Source of the DNA: Catalimonadaceae bacterium JC749
GTDB lineage: Bacteria; Bacteroidota; Bacteroidia; Cytophagales; Cyclobacteriaceae
DNA: 64,000 nt
Assembly (NCBI GenBank): GCA_021730635.1
Contig: JAJNNC010000001.1
Coordinates: 868,001 to 932,000 of the forward strand
Direction of reading: 5' to 3'
Shown in pieces: positions 33,816-43,700 of this stretch (position 1 is the stretch's first letter; each line of letters begins with the position of its first letter). The notes under the pieces are model-generated. The model worked only from the letters and a program-made list of their open reading frames with translations, ran no database searches and had not been told where the DNA came from. Both the position numbers and the translations under genes were made by a program.

Positions 33816-35492
33816 TCATTGTGCGGCGGGCTGCTCCTGATCCGCTGCATAGCCCGGCCCCTTGACAAACATACCAGGGGTAGCGCCCGTATGTTCCCTC
33901 TGGTTTAATACCTGTGTGCCGTTGACAAACACATGTACCACTCCTTCTGCATATTGATGCGGCCGCTCAAAAGTGGCTTTATCGCTGATCTGCGCCGGAT
34001 CAAAAACCACTACATCCGCATAATAGCCGGAAGCCAGTTGTCCACGTTCTTTGATTTTGAGCTTTTGCGCGGATAATCCCGTCAGTTTATGAATGGCTTC
34101 TTCCAGAGAGATTACTTTTTCTTCCCGAACGTATTTGCCCAGCAGGCGGGCAAAGTTGCCATAAGTACGGGGATGGGTACTACTATTCAGATTTTCACCC
34201 TCAGCAGCGATGGAGCGGGCATCCGAGCCAAAAGAGATGTAGGGCAGCCGGAGTTGTTTTTTTACGTTGTCCTCACTCATAAGAAAATAGACAGTGCCTA
34301 TGTCGGCCCCATTCTGGACGACCAGATCAACAATAGTTTCTTCCGGAGCAGTCTTTCGCATGGCCGCAATCTCCCCTACTGTCTTGCCGGTGAGATATTT
34401 CAATGAATCTTGTTCGAATTCTACCAGCAATATATTGTCGGGATTACCGGCTGCCACGAAAAAATTTTCCCAGCCTTTGGAAGACACCCGCATCTCTTTT
34501 AATACCTGTGCTTTGGTTTTTGTGTTCTTCAGACCTTTGATCCAGGCTTCTGTGCCCCCTTCCTGTACCCAGGGAGGCATGGTGGCATCCAGGCCGGTAG
34601 AGGCAGCGATATAATTATACATGTTGGCGGTAATATTCAGCCCTGCCTGGTTAGCAGAATCAATCTTAGCTAATACCTGATCCAGCTTAGGCCAGTTACT
34701 TTTACCGGCTGCTTTTAAGTGATAGATTTCCGCATCGATATCCGCTTCGCGGGCAATGGTTAATAACTCATTGACGGCTTCCAGAAATGAATCTCCTTCA
34801 CTCCGTAAGTGAGAAATATATTTGCCATCGTAGGCAGCAGCCGCCTTTGCCAGTGCCACCAATTCTTCTGTGCTGGCGAAGAAGGCCGGCGCATAGATCA
34901 GGGAAGAACCTAGCCCCAACGCACCTTCTTCCATGGCTTCCCTTACCAGTGCCTGCATCCGTTGCAACTCCTCCTCTGTAGGAGGACGATCTTCGTAACC
35001 CAGTTCATGAATACGGATGGTGGTAGCGCCCACGAAAGATGCCACATTGGGTGTAACGCCCTTATCTACCAGATACTGCATTCCTTCTCCAAAAGAGGTC
35101 CACTGTGCTTCATCATTGTTTTTCCTCATTTCCTCATTCAAAGGACCGAGCGAAGAGCCTTCGCCGAAAACTTCCAGCGTCACGCCTTGTTTGATATCGC
35201 TCAGGGAGCGGCCATCTTTTAACAGCGGATACCCTGCCCAGCTCAGCATATTGATAAATCCCGGACTGACAGCCATACCTGTAGCATCAATGACTGTATC
35301 GGCTTTAAAATTTTCCAGTGTGCCTATCGCTGCTATTTTTTTGCCAACGATAGCCACATCTCCGCGATAAGGTGCCTGGCCACTTCCGTCGTATACCATA
35401 CCATTTTTAATGACAATATCATAGGTGGCTTCTTCCGGCGATGCACAGCACAGGAGGAATAAACTTATAAAAATGATGATCCATTGCTTCAT
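33816..35492 (-). CDS. D-aminoacylase-like amidohydrolase lipoprotein lacking the HxH metal motif
   Basis: A 558-residue member of the N-acyl-D-amino-acid deacylase branch of the amidohydrolases. The N terminus is a lipoprotein signal (LFLLCCASPEE, Cys15/16). The fold start DIVIKNGMVYDGSG and the end SGYYADVVVFDPAQI are typical. Where the family has DxHxH, this protein reads N81-M-L-S84 (PGFINMLSW), so the alpha-metal ligands are absent. The acidic Glu111 (FGEGSS) aligns with bridging Cys96 of the Alcaligenes enzyme, and SHLRSEGD, YHLKAAG and FGSDARS keep the other His and Asp ligands, so a single-metal site is possible. It probably acts in the periplasm; substrate unknown. Confidence 0.88.
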   Translation of the reverse strand: MKQWIIIFISLFLLCCASPEEATYDIVIKNGMVYDGSGQAPYRGDVAIVGKKIAAIGTLENFKADTVIDATGMAVSPGFINMLSWAGYPLLKDGRSLSDIKQGVTLEVFGEGSSLGPLNEEMRKNNDEAQWTSFGEGMQYLVDKGVTPNVASFVGATTIRIHELGYEDRPPTEEELQRMQALVREAMEEGALGLGSSLIYAPAFFASTEELVALAKAAAAYDGKYISHLRSEGDSFLEAVNELLTIAREADIDAEIYHLKAAGKSNWPKLDQVLAKIDSANQAGLNITANMYNYIAASTGLDATMPPWVQEGGTEAWIKGLKNTKTKAQVLKEMRVSSKGWENFFVAAGNPDNILLVEFEQDSLKYLTGKTVGEIAAMRKTAPEETIVDLVVQNGADIGTVYFLMSEDNVKKQLRLPYISFGSDARSIAAEGENLNSSTHPRTYGNFARLLGKYVREEKVISLEEAIHKLTGLSAQKLKIKERGQLASGYYADVVVFDPAQISDKATFERPHQYAEGVVHVFVNGTQVLNQREHTGATPGMFVKGPGYAADQEQPAAQ

Positions 35493-35647
35493 ACTATCTT
35501 GCTTTTCTTGAGAGGAGGTGAAAATAATAATAATTCAAAAAGCTATCGTAGAAATTTGGCTTTCCTTTATTAACTTAAAAAGCTATTGTCAAACATAAAA
35601 TGAATGAAGGGTTATTTTATGTTTTCATTACAATAAACTACATCCTA

Positions 35648-37135
35648 ATGAAAATAGATATAAAAAAAATAGCGGCGTTGTTTCTATTGAAAGTGTGCTT
35701 TGTGAGCGTCAGTCTGGCACAGGTAGAAGAGATTAAAAACACTATTCAACTCAATGAGATAGAAGCTCACCTTCGCTTTTTGGCTTCCGATGAACTAAGA
35801 GGCCGGGATACCGGCTCACCTGAGTTAGACATTGCAGCACTATATATTGCTGAAGTATTCCGCAGCTATGGCCTGCAACCTGTACAAGGAGCCGAAGGAT
35901 TCTATCAACCGGTGCAGTTAATCGCTGAAAAACCACCCGCAGCAGCTACCTTTGCCTACCAGGACAATGTATTTACTTTAGGAGAAGATTTGTTAATCAT
36001 ATCAGGAGACAGCACCGAGATACAAGCACCGGTTTTATACGCCAACTATGCTTTGCCGGAAGATCTGGCTAAACTGGACATTAAAGGAAAAATTGTAGTA
36101 GCCAAAGCGGGAACGCCCGAACAGTCTAATCCTCAAAGTTTCTTCTTTTCCAGCCACGACAAACAAGTCAATGTAGCAGAAAAAGGAGGGCTGGCTTTGG
36201 TAGAGTTATACCAATCCGAACAAATACCCTGGTCTATACTCGTACAGTATCTGAATGCCGAACAGCTGACCTTATACGAAGAAAAGAAAGAACAGGAGAT
36301 TCCACTACTTTGGCTCAATGACCCTCAGGAAGAACGCTTAAGTACATTCCAGGACAAAAAAAAGGGAGAGGGCATGATCAACATTGCCGGTAAAGAAAGC
36401 ACCCCCATTCCTGCGAAAAATGTGGCGGCCTTCATAGAAGGAACAGACCCAAACCTAAAAGACCAGTACATCATTCTGTCAGCGCACTATGACCATGTGG
36501 GTGTGGGAAAAAGTGATGGTGTCCAGGATTCTATCTACAACGGTGCCCGTGACAATGGTATTGGGATCACCGCCTTGCTGACAGCTGCCGATTATTTCAG
36601 TAAGAACCCACCCCAGCGTTCGCTGCTGTTCCTGGCAGTTACCGCCGAAGAAAAAGGTATGCTGGGCAGCAGTTGGTATGCCAATCATCCTTTGTTACCG
36701 CTGGATCAAATGGTTTTTAACATGAATACCGATGGAGCCGGATATAACGATACTACCAAGGTGACCGTTATTGGACTGGAAAGAACAACTGCCGAGAAAG
36801 AAATCCAGGCAGCTACAGAACCCTTCGGCTTAACAGCCATCACCGATCCGGCTCCTGAGCAAAATCTTTATGATCGTTCGGACAATGTGAGTTTTGCGGC
36901 CAAAGGAATTCCAGCAGTAGATTTCGCACCGGGTTTGACGGCCTTCGACCAGGAAATTATGAAACACTACCATCAGGTGACAGATGAAATAGAGACGATA
37001 AACCTCAACTATGTAGAAAAGTTTGTGGAAGCCTTCACCTTGGCAACTGAAAAAATAGCCAACATGCCGGAGCATCCTTTCTGGAAGCAGGGCGACAAAT
37101 ACGAAAGTGCCGGCAAAGATCTGTATGGTAAATAA
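35648..37135 (+). CDS. Secreted M28 family zinc aminopeptidase
   Basis: A 495-residue exported metallopeptidase. I start it at ATG 35648 (MKIDIKKIAALFLL), which puts the signal peptide (ending SLAQ) at the N terminus; the longer frame from 35600 adds 16 residues. A PA-type insert lies in the middle (about 120-240). The co-catalytic zinc ligands are visible: SAHYDHVG (His), ARDNGIG (Asp), TAEEKG (Glu-Glu), NTDGAG (Asp) and HYHQVTDE (His). Enzymes of this family release N-terminal amino acids from peptides. It is divergent from the D-aminoacylase-like gene, from which 155 nt separate it. Confidence 0.92.
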   Translation: MKIDIKKIAALFLLKVCFVSVSLAQVEEIKNTIQLNEIEAHLRFLASDELRGRDTGSPELDIAALYIAEVFRSYGLQPVQGAEGFYQPVQLIAEKPPAAATFAYQDNVFTLGEDLLIISGDSTEIQAPVLYANYALPEDLAKLDIKGKIVVAKAGTPEQSNPQSFFFSSHDKQVNVAEKGGLALVELYQSEQIPWSILVQYLNAEQLTLYEEKKEQEIPLLWLNDPQEERLSTFQDKKKGEGMINIAGKESTPIPAKNVAAFIEGTDPNLKDQYIILSAHYDHVGVGKSDGVQDSIYNGARDNGIGITALLTAADYFSKNPPQRSLLFLAVTAEEKGMLGSSWYANHPLLPLDQMVFNMNTDGAGYNDTTKVTVIGLERTTAEKEIQAATEPFGLTAITDPAPEQNLYDRSDNVSFAAKGIPAVDFAPGLTAFDQEIMKHYHQVTDEIETINLNYVEKFVEAFTLATEKIANMPEHPFWKQGDKYESAGKDLYGK

Positions 37136-37220
37136 TTAAGCTTTGTGTTACCTGTTCTGAGTGCAGCTATTCAATTTCCGGTTTTGAAGCAATGAAAAGT
37201 AACACCAGCATTCACTCATT

Positions 37221-38126
37221 TCATTCATTGCTTACTACATAGTCGTAAATCATTCTGGATACAGTGGCCAGGGTTTCTATGCCTGCTTCTTCGTCCTGCA
37301 AATTTTTAGAGAGCAAAACCAGCACATATTGCCGCCCGTCAGGCAGGAAAACAATGCCTGAGTCGTGGTGAAGGCCCGTGATCCAGCCGGTTTTATGGGC
37401 TACTTTGACATCTTCAGGAAGCTTGGCCGGAATAATATCCTTGAATTTCTGATCCAGCAGAATATCAATCATGGCCTGGCTGGCCTGTTCACTGACGGCT
37501 TCTTTTTTAGCGATGGCTTCCAGTAGAACCATCAGGTCATAGGCAGTCGTTGTATTATTGAGTCCCTGCTGAAATGCTTTGCTGTCTTCCACACCTCTTC
37601 GCACCTGTATATCATGAGCGCCCAGTGCACGCATACTCCGGTTGACATTGGGGGCCCCTACCAGCTCGATAATGAGGTTGGTGGCCAGGTTACTGCTGGC
37701 AATGATCATTTGGTAAACAAGATCATAGATGCGCTGCTGTTTCCCTATCTGTTCATAGAGTTCTAGGTAAGAATCATCCTCCGGATGCAGGGAATACAGA
37801 CTGCTATCAACAATACTTTTAAACTCATTTTTAACTAAAAGAGAATCATGTAATGTAAATTTACCCTCTTTGGCTTGTCGATACACCTCCAGCAGTACAG
37901 GTGTTTTCATGGTACTGGCTGCATGAAAATGTGTATGAGCGTTGATGAGCAGTTCCTCCTGAGGTGAGCTTAGGTTTCTGAAAGCCACGGCAAACTCTCC
38001 CTCCGTTTGGTCAAGCACTGCCTGAATGGATTTCTTTAATGCTGCCGTATGTTGCCCTGACCGAGATACCTGGCATGCATATACAAAGAGCAGCAGGAAA
38101 AGAAAACATAGAAGATGTCTGATCAT
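37221..38126 (-). CDS. Class A beta-lactamase-like serine hydrolase, lipoprotein
   Basis: A 301-residue protein of the beta-lactamase2 fold. A lipobox (FVYAC, Cys18) suggests membrane anchoring. Catalytic motifs: S71-T-M-K74 (SxxK), SSN (IIASSNLATN) where class A enzymes have SDN, and HKTG (KTG box). The omega-loop region reads RRGVEDSKAFQQGLNN, so its Glu could be the general base, but the classical ExxLN spacing is not kept. It may be a true beta-lactamase or a peptidoglycan-directed hydrolase; resistance cannot be concluded from sequence. It is convergent with the M28 peptidase gene. Confidence 0.85.
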   Translation of the reverse strand: MIRHLLCFLFLLLFVYACQVSRSGQHTAALKKSIQAVLDQTEGEFAVAFRNLSSPQEELLINAHTHFHAASTMKTPVLLEVYRQAKEGKFTLHDSLLVKNEFKSIVDSSLYSLHPEDDSYLELYEQIGKQQRIYDLVYQMIIASSNLATNLIIELVGAPNVNRSMRALGAHDIQVRRGVEDSKAFQQGLNNTTTAYDLMVLLEAIAKKEAVSEQASQAMIDILLDQKFKDIIPAKLPEDVKVAHKTGWITGLHHDSGIVFLPDGRQYVLVLLSKNLQDEEAGIETLATVSRMIYDYVVSNE

Positions 38127-38548
38127 ATGACTCCAATTGAACCAGCAATATGTGTGAATAATTTAATGTAGGCCAGATATATCAACTTTTCAAGTATAGG
38201 GTTGTGCGGTAGAATTCATACACCACACCTTACTCCAAAAAATTTGACCGAACTATGTTGCCAGTCATTCTTCACCAATAACTGCAACTGTGAGATAATG
38301 ATAAGGAACTATGAGAACATAAACCTTTTTGTGTCTAACCAGATTAATATATAAATATCTAATAGTACTAGTTTTAATTTTTTTTCCATAAATTTTATCC
38401 TTATTTATAGTAATTAATTATATCTAGGTATATATCACTATAAAATTTTTTCCATTTTTTTTACCGAAATCTAATAACCTATTCTATTTCCTTTAGTTAC
38501 ATAGAGTGAATTAAGATTTAATTTTTTAACTAAAAAAAATTTTCAACT
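38127..38548. other. AT-rich intergenic region before the ferritin-like gene
   Basis: About 420 nt between divergent genes, strongly A/T-rich from 38330 on, with many short A and T tracts. No open frame, RNA gene or exact TAnnTTTG element was found. It must hold the promoters of the beta-lactamase-like gene (minus) and the DUF892 gene (plus); an alternative-sigma promoter for the latter is possible but not seen. Confidence 0.5.
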
Positions 38549-39064
38549 ATGGGACTTTTTTCATCAAAAGAAAAACTTCCGACCATGGAAGATTTGTTAC
38601 ATCATGAACTTGCCGATCTATACAGCGCAGAAAGCCAGTTAGTAGAAGCATTGCCTAAAATGGCCAAAGCTGCTAACGACTCTACTTTGAGGAATGCTTT
38701 TACAGAGCATCTGGAAGAAACTAAAAGGCAAAGAGATCGTCTGCGTCAGATCGCCGGTATGCTGAACTTTGAGATTGATACCACTACTTGCGAAGCCATG
38801 AAAGGGCTGGTGAAAGAAGGAGAAGAGGTTATCAATTCGGAAGCAGATCCTGCCGTAAGAGATGCGGCTTTGATAGGAGCAGCCCAAAGAGTTGAGCATT
38901 ATGAAATGGCAGGATATGGTACTGCGCATACCATTGCCAACGATCTGGGACATCGGGACGTAGCTAACCTGCTGAACGAAACCTTGCAGGAAGAAAAGAA
39001 CGCTGATAAAAAACTGAATGAAATTGCCCTGAACAGGGTCAACAAGAAGGCAGAAAGAATGTAA
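38549..39064 (+). CDS. DUF892 family ferritin-like protein (YciE/YciF type)
   Basis: A 171-residue four-helix ferritin-like protein. DLLHHELADLYSAESQLVEALP, FTEHLEETKRQRDRL, QRVEHYEMAGYGT and LLNETLQEEKNADKKLNE are the four helices, carrying Glu and His at the metal-site spacing expected for DUF892. Related proteins are induced by general or osmotic stress and may bind iron; here the role is inferred. It stands alone, with a long AT-rich upstream region and its own terminator at 39088. Confidence 0.92.
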   Translation: MGLFSSKEKLPTMEDLLHHELADLYSAESQLVEALPKMAKAANDSTLRNAFTEHLEETKRQRDRLRQIAGMLNFEIDTTTCEAMKGLVKEGEEVINSEADPAVRDAALIGAAQRVEHYEMAGYGTAHTIANDLGHRDVANLLNETLQEEKNADKKLNEIALNRVNKKAERM

Positions 39065-39548
39065 AAACCCACTGTTTTGAACATAGAAAGCCTGCTAAAA
39101 CAGCAGGCTTTTGTTTTGAACGACAATCTAAACTCAATGCTTCTAATGCTGCGCTATTACCGGGAACACCTTTTCCAAAATAGCTGCAATAAAGCTTCTT
39201 AATGTAACCCACCCTTCTCCACCCAAAGCCTCCGTTAAGTTTTCTCCGCTTCTCTTTCCTGTTTTCATAACGACAGGAAATTGTTTTTGTAATAATCAGA
39301 AATCTATGCATACAAGCTTGTCACATTTCCGAATGTGGCTGGCTGTTGACAAACTATACCCTCTAATAAAATAGTGCCGGGGAAAATTCATGACAAGTAT
39401 GACCTGCTGGTTATTGATCGGTTCAGGAAGTCTGTTTATCTGTCATTTACATCGCTTTGTATAAATTTATTCGGTATAAATGAATTTCTGTACTAGAATT
39501 GCGCAATGCTTTGTTTATTTTTATAATAAGAAGCGCTTAATCACCAAA
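39065..39548. other. Intergenic region between the DUF892 gene and the RND pump
   Basis: Contains the terminator at 39088-39117. A minus-strand open frame (39039-39311) crosses that terminator and the end of the DUF892 gene and is rejected. TCGCTTTG near 39450 is one base away from TAnnTTTG and could be the pump promoter, but is weak. Nothing else was recognised. Confidence 0.5.
39088..39117 (+). terminator. Intrinsic terminator after the DUF892 gene
   Basis: AAGCCTGCT (39088-39096) pairs with AGCAGGCTT (39102-39110), 5-nt loop, followed by TTGTTTT. It is 24 nt after the stop codon. Confidence 0.88.
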
Positions 39549-40754
39549 ATGAACTATAGAAAAATAATTGTCTTTGGCATCGCCATTGCCATACTCGGTT
39601 TTGGTTTTTTTGCCATGAAACAATTCTCTGGCATGAAGACTTTACCACCTGAGCGTCCCCCGGTTTCTTCTACCAATTATGTAAAGGTCAATACGGTAGA
39701 GTACCGTGAAATTGATACGGAAGTAATCGCCTATGGCCGAATCACCTCTTCCCAGCCATTGAACCTCATTGCCGAGGTAGGGGGCCGGCTGCTACCAGGG
39801 CAAATCCAGTTAAAGCCAGGGATTAACTTCAGCAGAGGCCAGTTGCTTTGCCGTATCAACGATGCCGAAACCCGCTTGAACCTGCAATCTCAAAAGAGTG
39901 AATTTCTGAACCTGATTGCCTCCAGCCTACCGGATTTTAAGATAGACTTCCAGGAAGATTATCCCGCCTGGCAAGCCTACTTTGAAAGCATAGAAATTGA
40001 CAAACCTTTACAGGAGCTTCCTCCGGTTAAGAGTAATAAAGTGAAAACCTTTCTAGCCACTAAAAACATTTTGAGAGACTACTACAGTATCAAAAGCGCT
40101 GAAGAGAACCTGAGAAAGTACTATATCTATGCTCCTTATGATGGCAGTATCGCCACCGTCAATCTGGAAGTGGGCACTGTGGTAAATCCAGGGGCCAATA
40201 TCGCCAGTATTATCCGCACCGACCAGCTGGAGTTGGAAATTCCGGTAGAGGTCCAGAACATCAAGTGGATTAAAGAAGATACCGAAGTAGAGGTTATGTC
40301 AGAAGACGGTGCCAGCACCTGGAAAGGTGAAATATCCCGTATCGCTGATTATGTGGATCCTGCCACCCAATCTATCAACGTCTATGTCAACATCGAGGCA
40401 GGGCCCAACAGTGGTTTGTATGATGGCTTGTATCTGCGGGCTGTGATCCCAGGCGACAAACTGGAAAATGCCATGGAAATACCCCGCAGAGTACTGATGA
40501 ACGAAAATGAAGTTTTTGTGGTAGATGGCGGTGTGTTGAAGACCCGTAAAGTAGACGTGCAGAAGATCAGCCGGGATCAGGTGCTAATCAGACCCGTAGA
40601 AGCTAACGGATTGTATGAAGGCGACAGCCTGGTTATTGAAGCGCCTGCCAACGCCATAGAGAATATGAAAGTGAAAGCCCTAGAGTCTGCCAATCCGGCA
40701 AATTCCCAACCACAAAATGATACTGTCAACATTGAAATTCAAAGCACAACATGA
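39549..40754 (+). CDS. RND efflux periplasmic adaptor (membrane fusion protein)
   Basis: The HlyD-family adaptor linking an inner-membrane RND pump to TolC. I start it at ATG 39549 (MNYRKIIVFGIAIAIL), giving 401 residues with an N-terminal membrane anchor; the longer frame from 39480 adds 23 residues before it. Split lipoyl halves are visible (GGRLLPGQIQLKPGINFSRG and YDGSIATVNLEVGTVVNPG), with a short helical insert and then the beta-barrel and membrane-proximal parts. It overlaps the RND gene by 4 nt (ATGA), implying coupled translation. Confidence 0.92.
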   Translation: MNYRKIIVFGIAIAILGFGFFAMKQFSGMKTLPPERPPVSSTNYVKVNTVEYREIDTEVIAYGRITSSQPLNLIAEVGGRLLPGQIQLKPGINFSRGQLLCRINDAETRLNLQSQKSEFLNLIASSLPDFKIDFQEDYPAWQAYFESIEIDKPLQELPPVKSNKVKTFLATKNILRDYYSIKSAEENLRKYYIYAPYDGSIATVNLEVGTVVNPGANIASIIRTDQLELEIPVEVQNIKWIKEDTEVEVMSEDGASTWKGEISRIADYVDPATQSINVYVNIEAGPNSGLYDGLYLRAVIPGDKLENAMEIPRRVLMNENEVFVVDGGVLKTRKVDVQKISRDQVLIRPVEANGLYEGDSLVIEAPANAIENMKVKALESANPANSQPQNDTVNIEIQSTT

Positions 40755-43700
40755 GAAAGGTCGTTGAGTTTTTTGTCAGGTATCCCATCTGGGCCAATGC
40801 CATTCTGGTGTTGATCATCATCTTTGGGGTTTTGGGATACATCAATGTGAAAATGTCATTCTTCCCTGAGTTGCCTCCCAGAGAAATCACAGTACAGGTA
40901 GCGTATCCGGGTGCCTCTCCCGAGGAAATGGAAGAAGGTATTACCATTAAAGTTGAGGAAGCGCTCAAGGGTATTACCGGAATTGAAGAAGTAACCTCTG
41001 TTTCTTCAGAGAATTCAGCCTATATCACTATTCTCACCCGTGATGAATATGATGTTGATGAGGTATTGATGGAAGTAAAGAATGCGGTAGACGGTATCAA
41101 CTCTTACCCGGTGGGCGCTGAGCAGCCGGTTGTGATCAAAGACAGGGCAGGAGGTAGTTCAAGAGCCGCTTTTCTGACCTTGCGGGGTGGAAATGATCTA
41201 AAGGTGCTGAAAGATAAAGCAGAAATGATCGAGGATGACCTGTTAAATTCAGGGGTAGTCTCTCAGGTCAGCGTCTTTGGATATCCGGATCTGGAGATAT
41301 CAGTAGAGGTTTCGGAAGATAATCTTTCCCGTTATGGTCTTACCTTTCTTCAGGTAGCCAACGCTATCCGGTTCAATAACCGGGATATTTCAGGCGGTTC
41401 TATCAAAACGCTGGAAGAAGAAATCAGGATACGGGCCAATGCCAAAGAGAATGCCCCCGAAGAAATTGGACGTATTATCTTGCGGGCTAATCCGGACGGA
41501 AGCAATTTACTACTGCGCGATATTGCCAATATTAAAATGCAATTTGCCGATACACCCAATCGCTCTTATTCAAACGGACAGACAGCGGTATCGATCAGTA
41601 TTGAGAAGCTGCCGGAAGAGGATCTACAGGAAATCTCTGAGTTTCTGAATGGTTATATCGACACGTTCAACGCTCAAAACGAAAACTTTGAACTTTTTGC
41701 CAGTTTCGACTTCAACAGCTTATTGCAGCAAAGGGTAGATTTGTTAATGAGCAACGGGGCGGTAGGTCTTATTCTGGTGCTGGTCTGTCTGGGGCTTTTT
41801 CTTAGTGTCCGTTTGTCCTTCTGGGTAGCCCTGGGTATTCCTATCTCTTTCCTGGGAATGTTTATTGTGGGTAATCTGGCAGGAATCACCATCAACATGT
41901 TGTCTTTATTCGGTATGATCCTGGTAGTAGGTATTCTGGTAGATGATGGGATTGTTATTGCTGAAAACGTGTACACGCATGCCGAGCGGGGAAAGACTCC
42001 GATAAAAGCTGCTGTAGATGGTACCGTTGAAATGCTGCCTGCCGTATTCACTTCCGTAACGACCACCATTATTGCTTTTATTCCTCTGATGCTGTTAGAT
42101 AATGAGGGGTTCACGACCGAAATGGCCATTGTGGTGATTGCCTGTCTGGCTTTCTCTTTGGTAGAAGCCTTTTTTGTGCTTCCCTCCCATTTGTCTACAG
42201 GAAAAGCATTGCTGAAAAAAGAAGGCAGACCTAATAAAGACCGAATTCGAGGTGCGCTGGATCGGGCTATCAAATATACCAGGGATCATATTTATGGCAG
42301 CTTCCTGAAATTATTGATCCGGTGGAAATGGATTTCTGTTACCATCCCCATTGTATTGTTTATGACAGTATTAGGCCTGATTCAGGGAGGCCTTATCAAG
42401 TCAACTATCTTCCCTTCTATTCCTTTTGACAATTTCAATGTTACATTGGTTCTCAAACCCGGTACTCGGGAAAATATTACGGAAGAATATCTGAAGCGAT
42501 TCGAACAAGCCGTTTGGGAAGTAGATGAGGAAATTAAAAAAGAGCGGAACAGTGAGGAGTCTTTAATCAAAACGGTAGACCTCAACGTAGGGAGTAGCGG
42601 TGGCCGCGGGGCCAGTGTGGAAAGAGGAGGCCATACCGGACATTTGCAGATTAACCTGATTGACATGGAGGAAATTGAGGATATCTCCAGTTTTGAGATT
42701 GCCGCACGGGTTCGACAGAAAATTGGACCTGTTCCCGAAGCTCAAAAATACAATGTGGGTGGACAAAATCGTTTTGGCACTCCTTTTTCCCTATCCTTGT
42801 TGAGCAGCAACCTGGAAAATCTAATGGCTGCCAAAGAAGAAGTCAATGCGGAAATAGCCAAGCTTGCTTCACTGAAGGATATTGTAGATAATACAGCCAC
42901 CGGGCAACGAGAGCTACAATTACAACTGAAACCCAAAGCCTATTTCTTAGGTTTTTCGCAAGCCGATATCACCAATCAGATCCGCCAGGCCTTTTTCGGA
43001 GAAGAAGCCCAGCGCCTGATCATAGGCACCGATGAGGTACGCGTATGGGTACGTTATCCGGAAGAAGACCGGCTCACTATCTCGCAACTGGAGTCTATGA
43101 AGATTAAAGATACAGGGGGAAACGAGTATCCCTTGCAGGAACTGGCCGATTATTCCATAGACCGGGGTGTCATGAATATTAATCATTTTAATGGCAAGCG
43201 GGAGGTGAGAATAGAAGCGGATCTGGTAGATCCCTATGAACCGGTGCCACCAATTATTGAGAAAGTACAAACAGAGATTTTACCCCCTATACTGAGCAAG
43301 TATCCCAGCGTTACTTATTCTTTTGAAGGACAACAAAGGCGTTCTGCCCGGACTGTTGACTCTTTTGCCAAGGTATTTCCTGTAGCCTTCATCATGATGA
43401 TACTGACTATTACACTTTCCTTCCGCTCTCTGTATCAGGCTATCTTGATACTGCTGCTGATTCCGTTTGGGCTGATGTGTGCCGCCATAGGGCATGGCAT
43501 TCATGGCCAGCCCATCTCTATGCTCAGTATGTATGGTATGATTGCCCTGTCTGGTGTGATTATCAACGACGCCGTGGTGATGTTGGACAAGTATAATCAA
43601 AATCTGACGGAAGGAATGACGGTGGAAGAAGCAGCGCATAATGCCGGAACCTCTCGTTTCAGAGCTATTCTGCTCACCTCTATTACCACAGTGGCAGGAT

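Noticed and set aside
39039-39311. 90-codon minus-strand open frame
   Set aside because: It crosses the DUF892 terminator and the end of that gene, and its start lies in unremarkable intergenic DNA.
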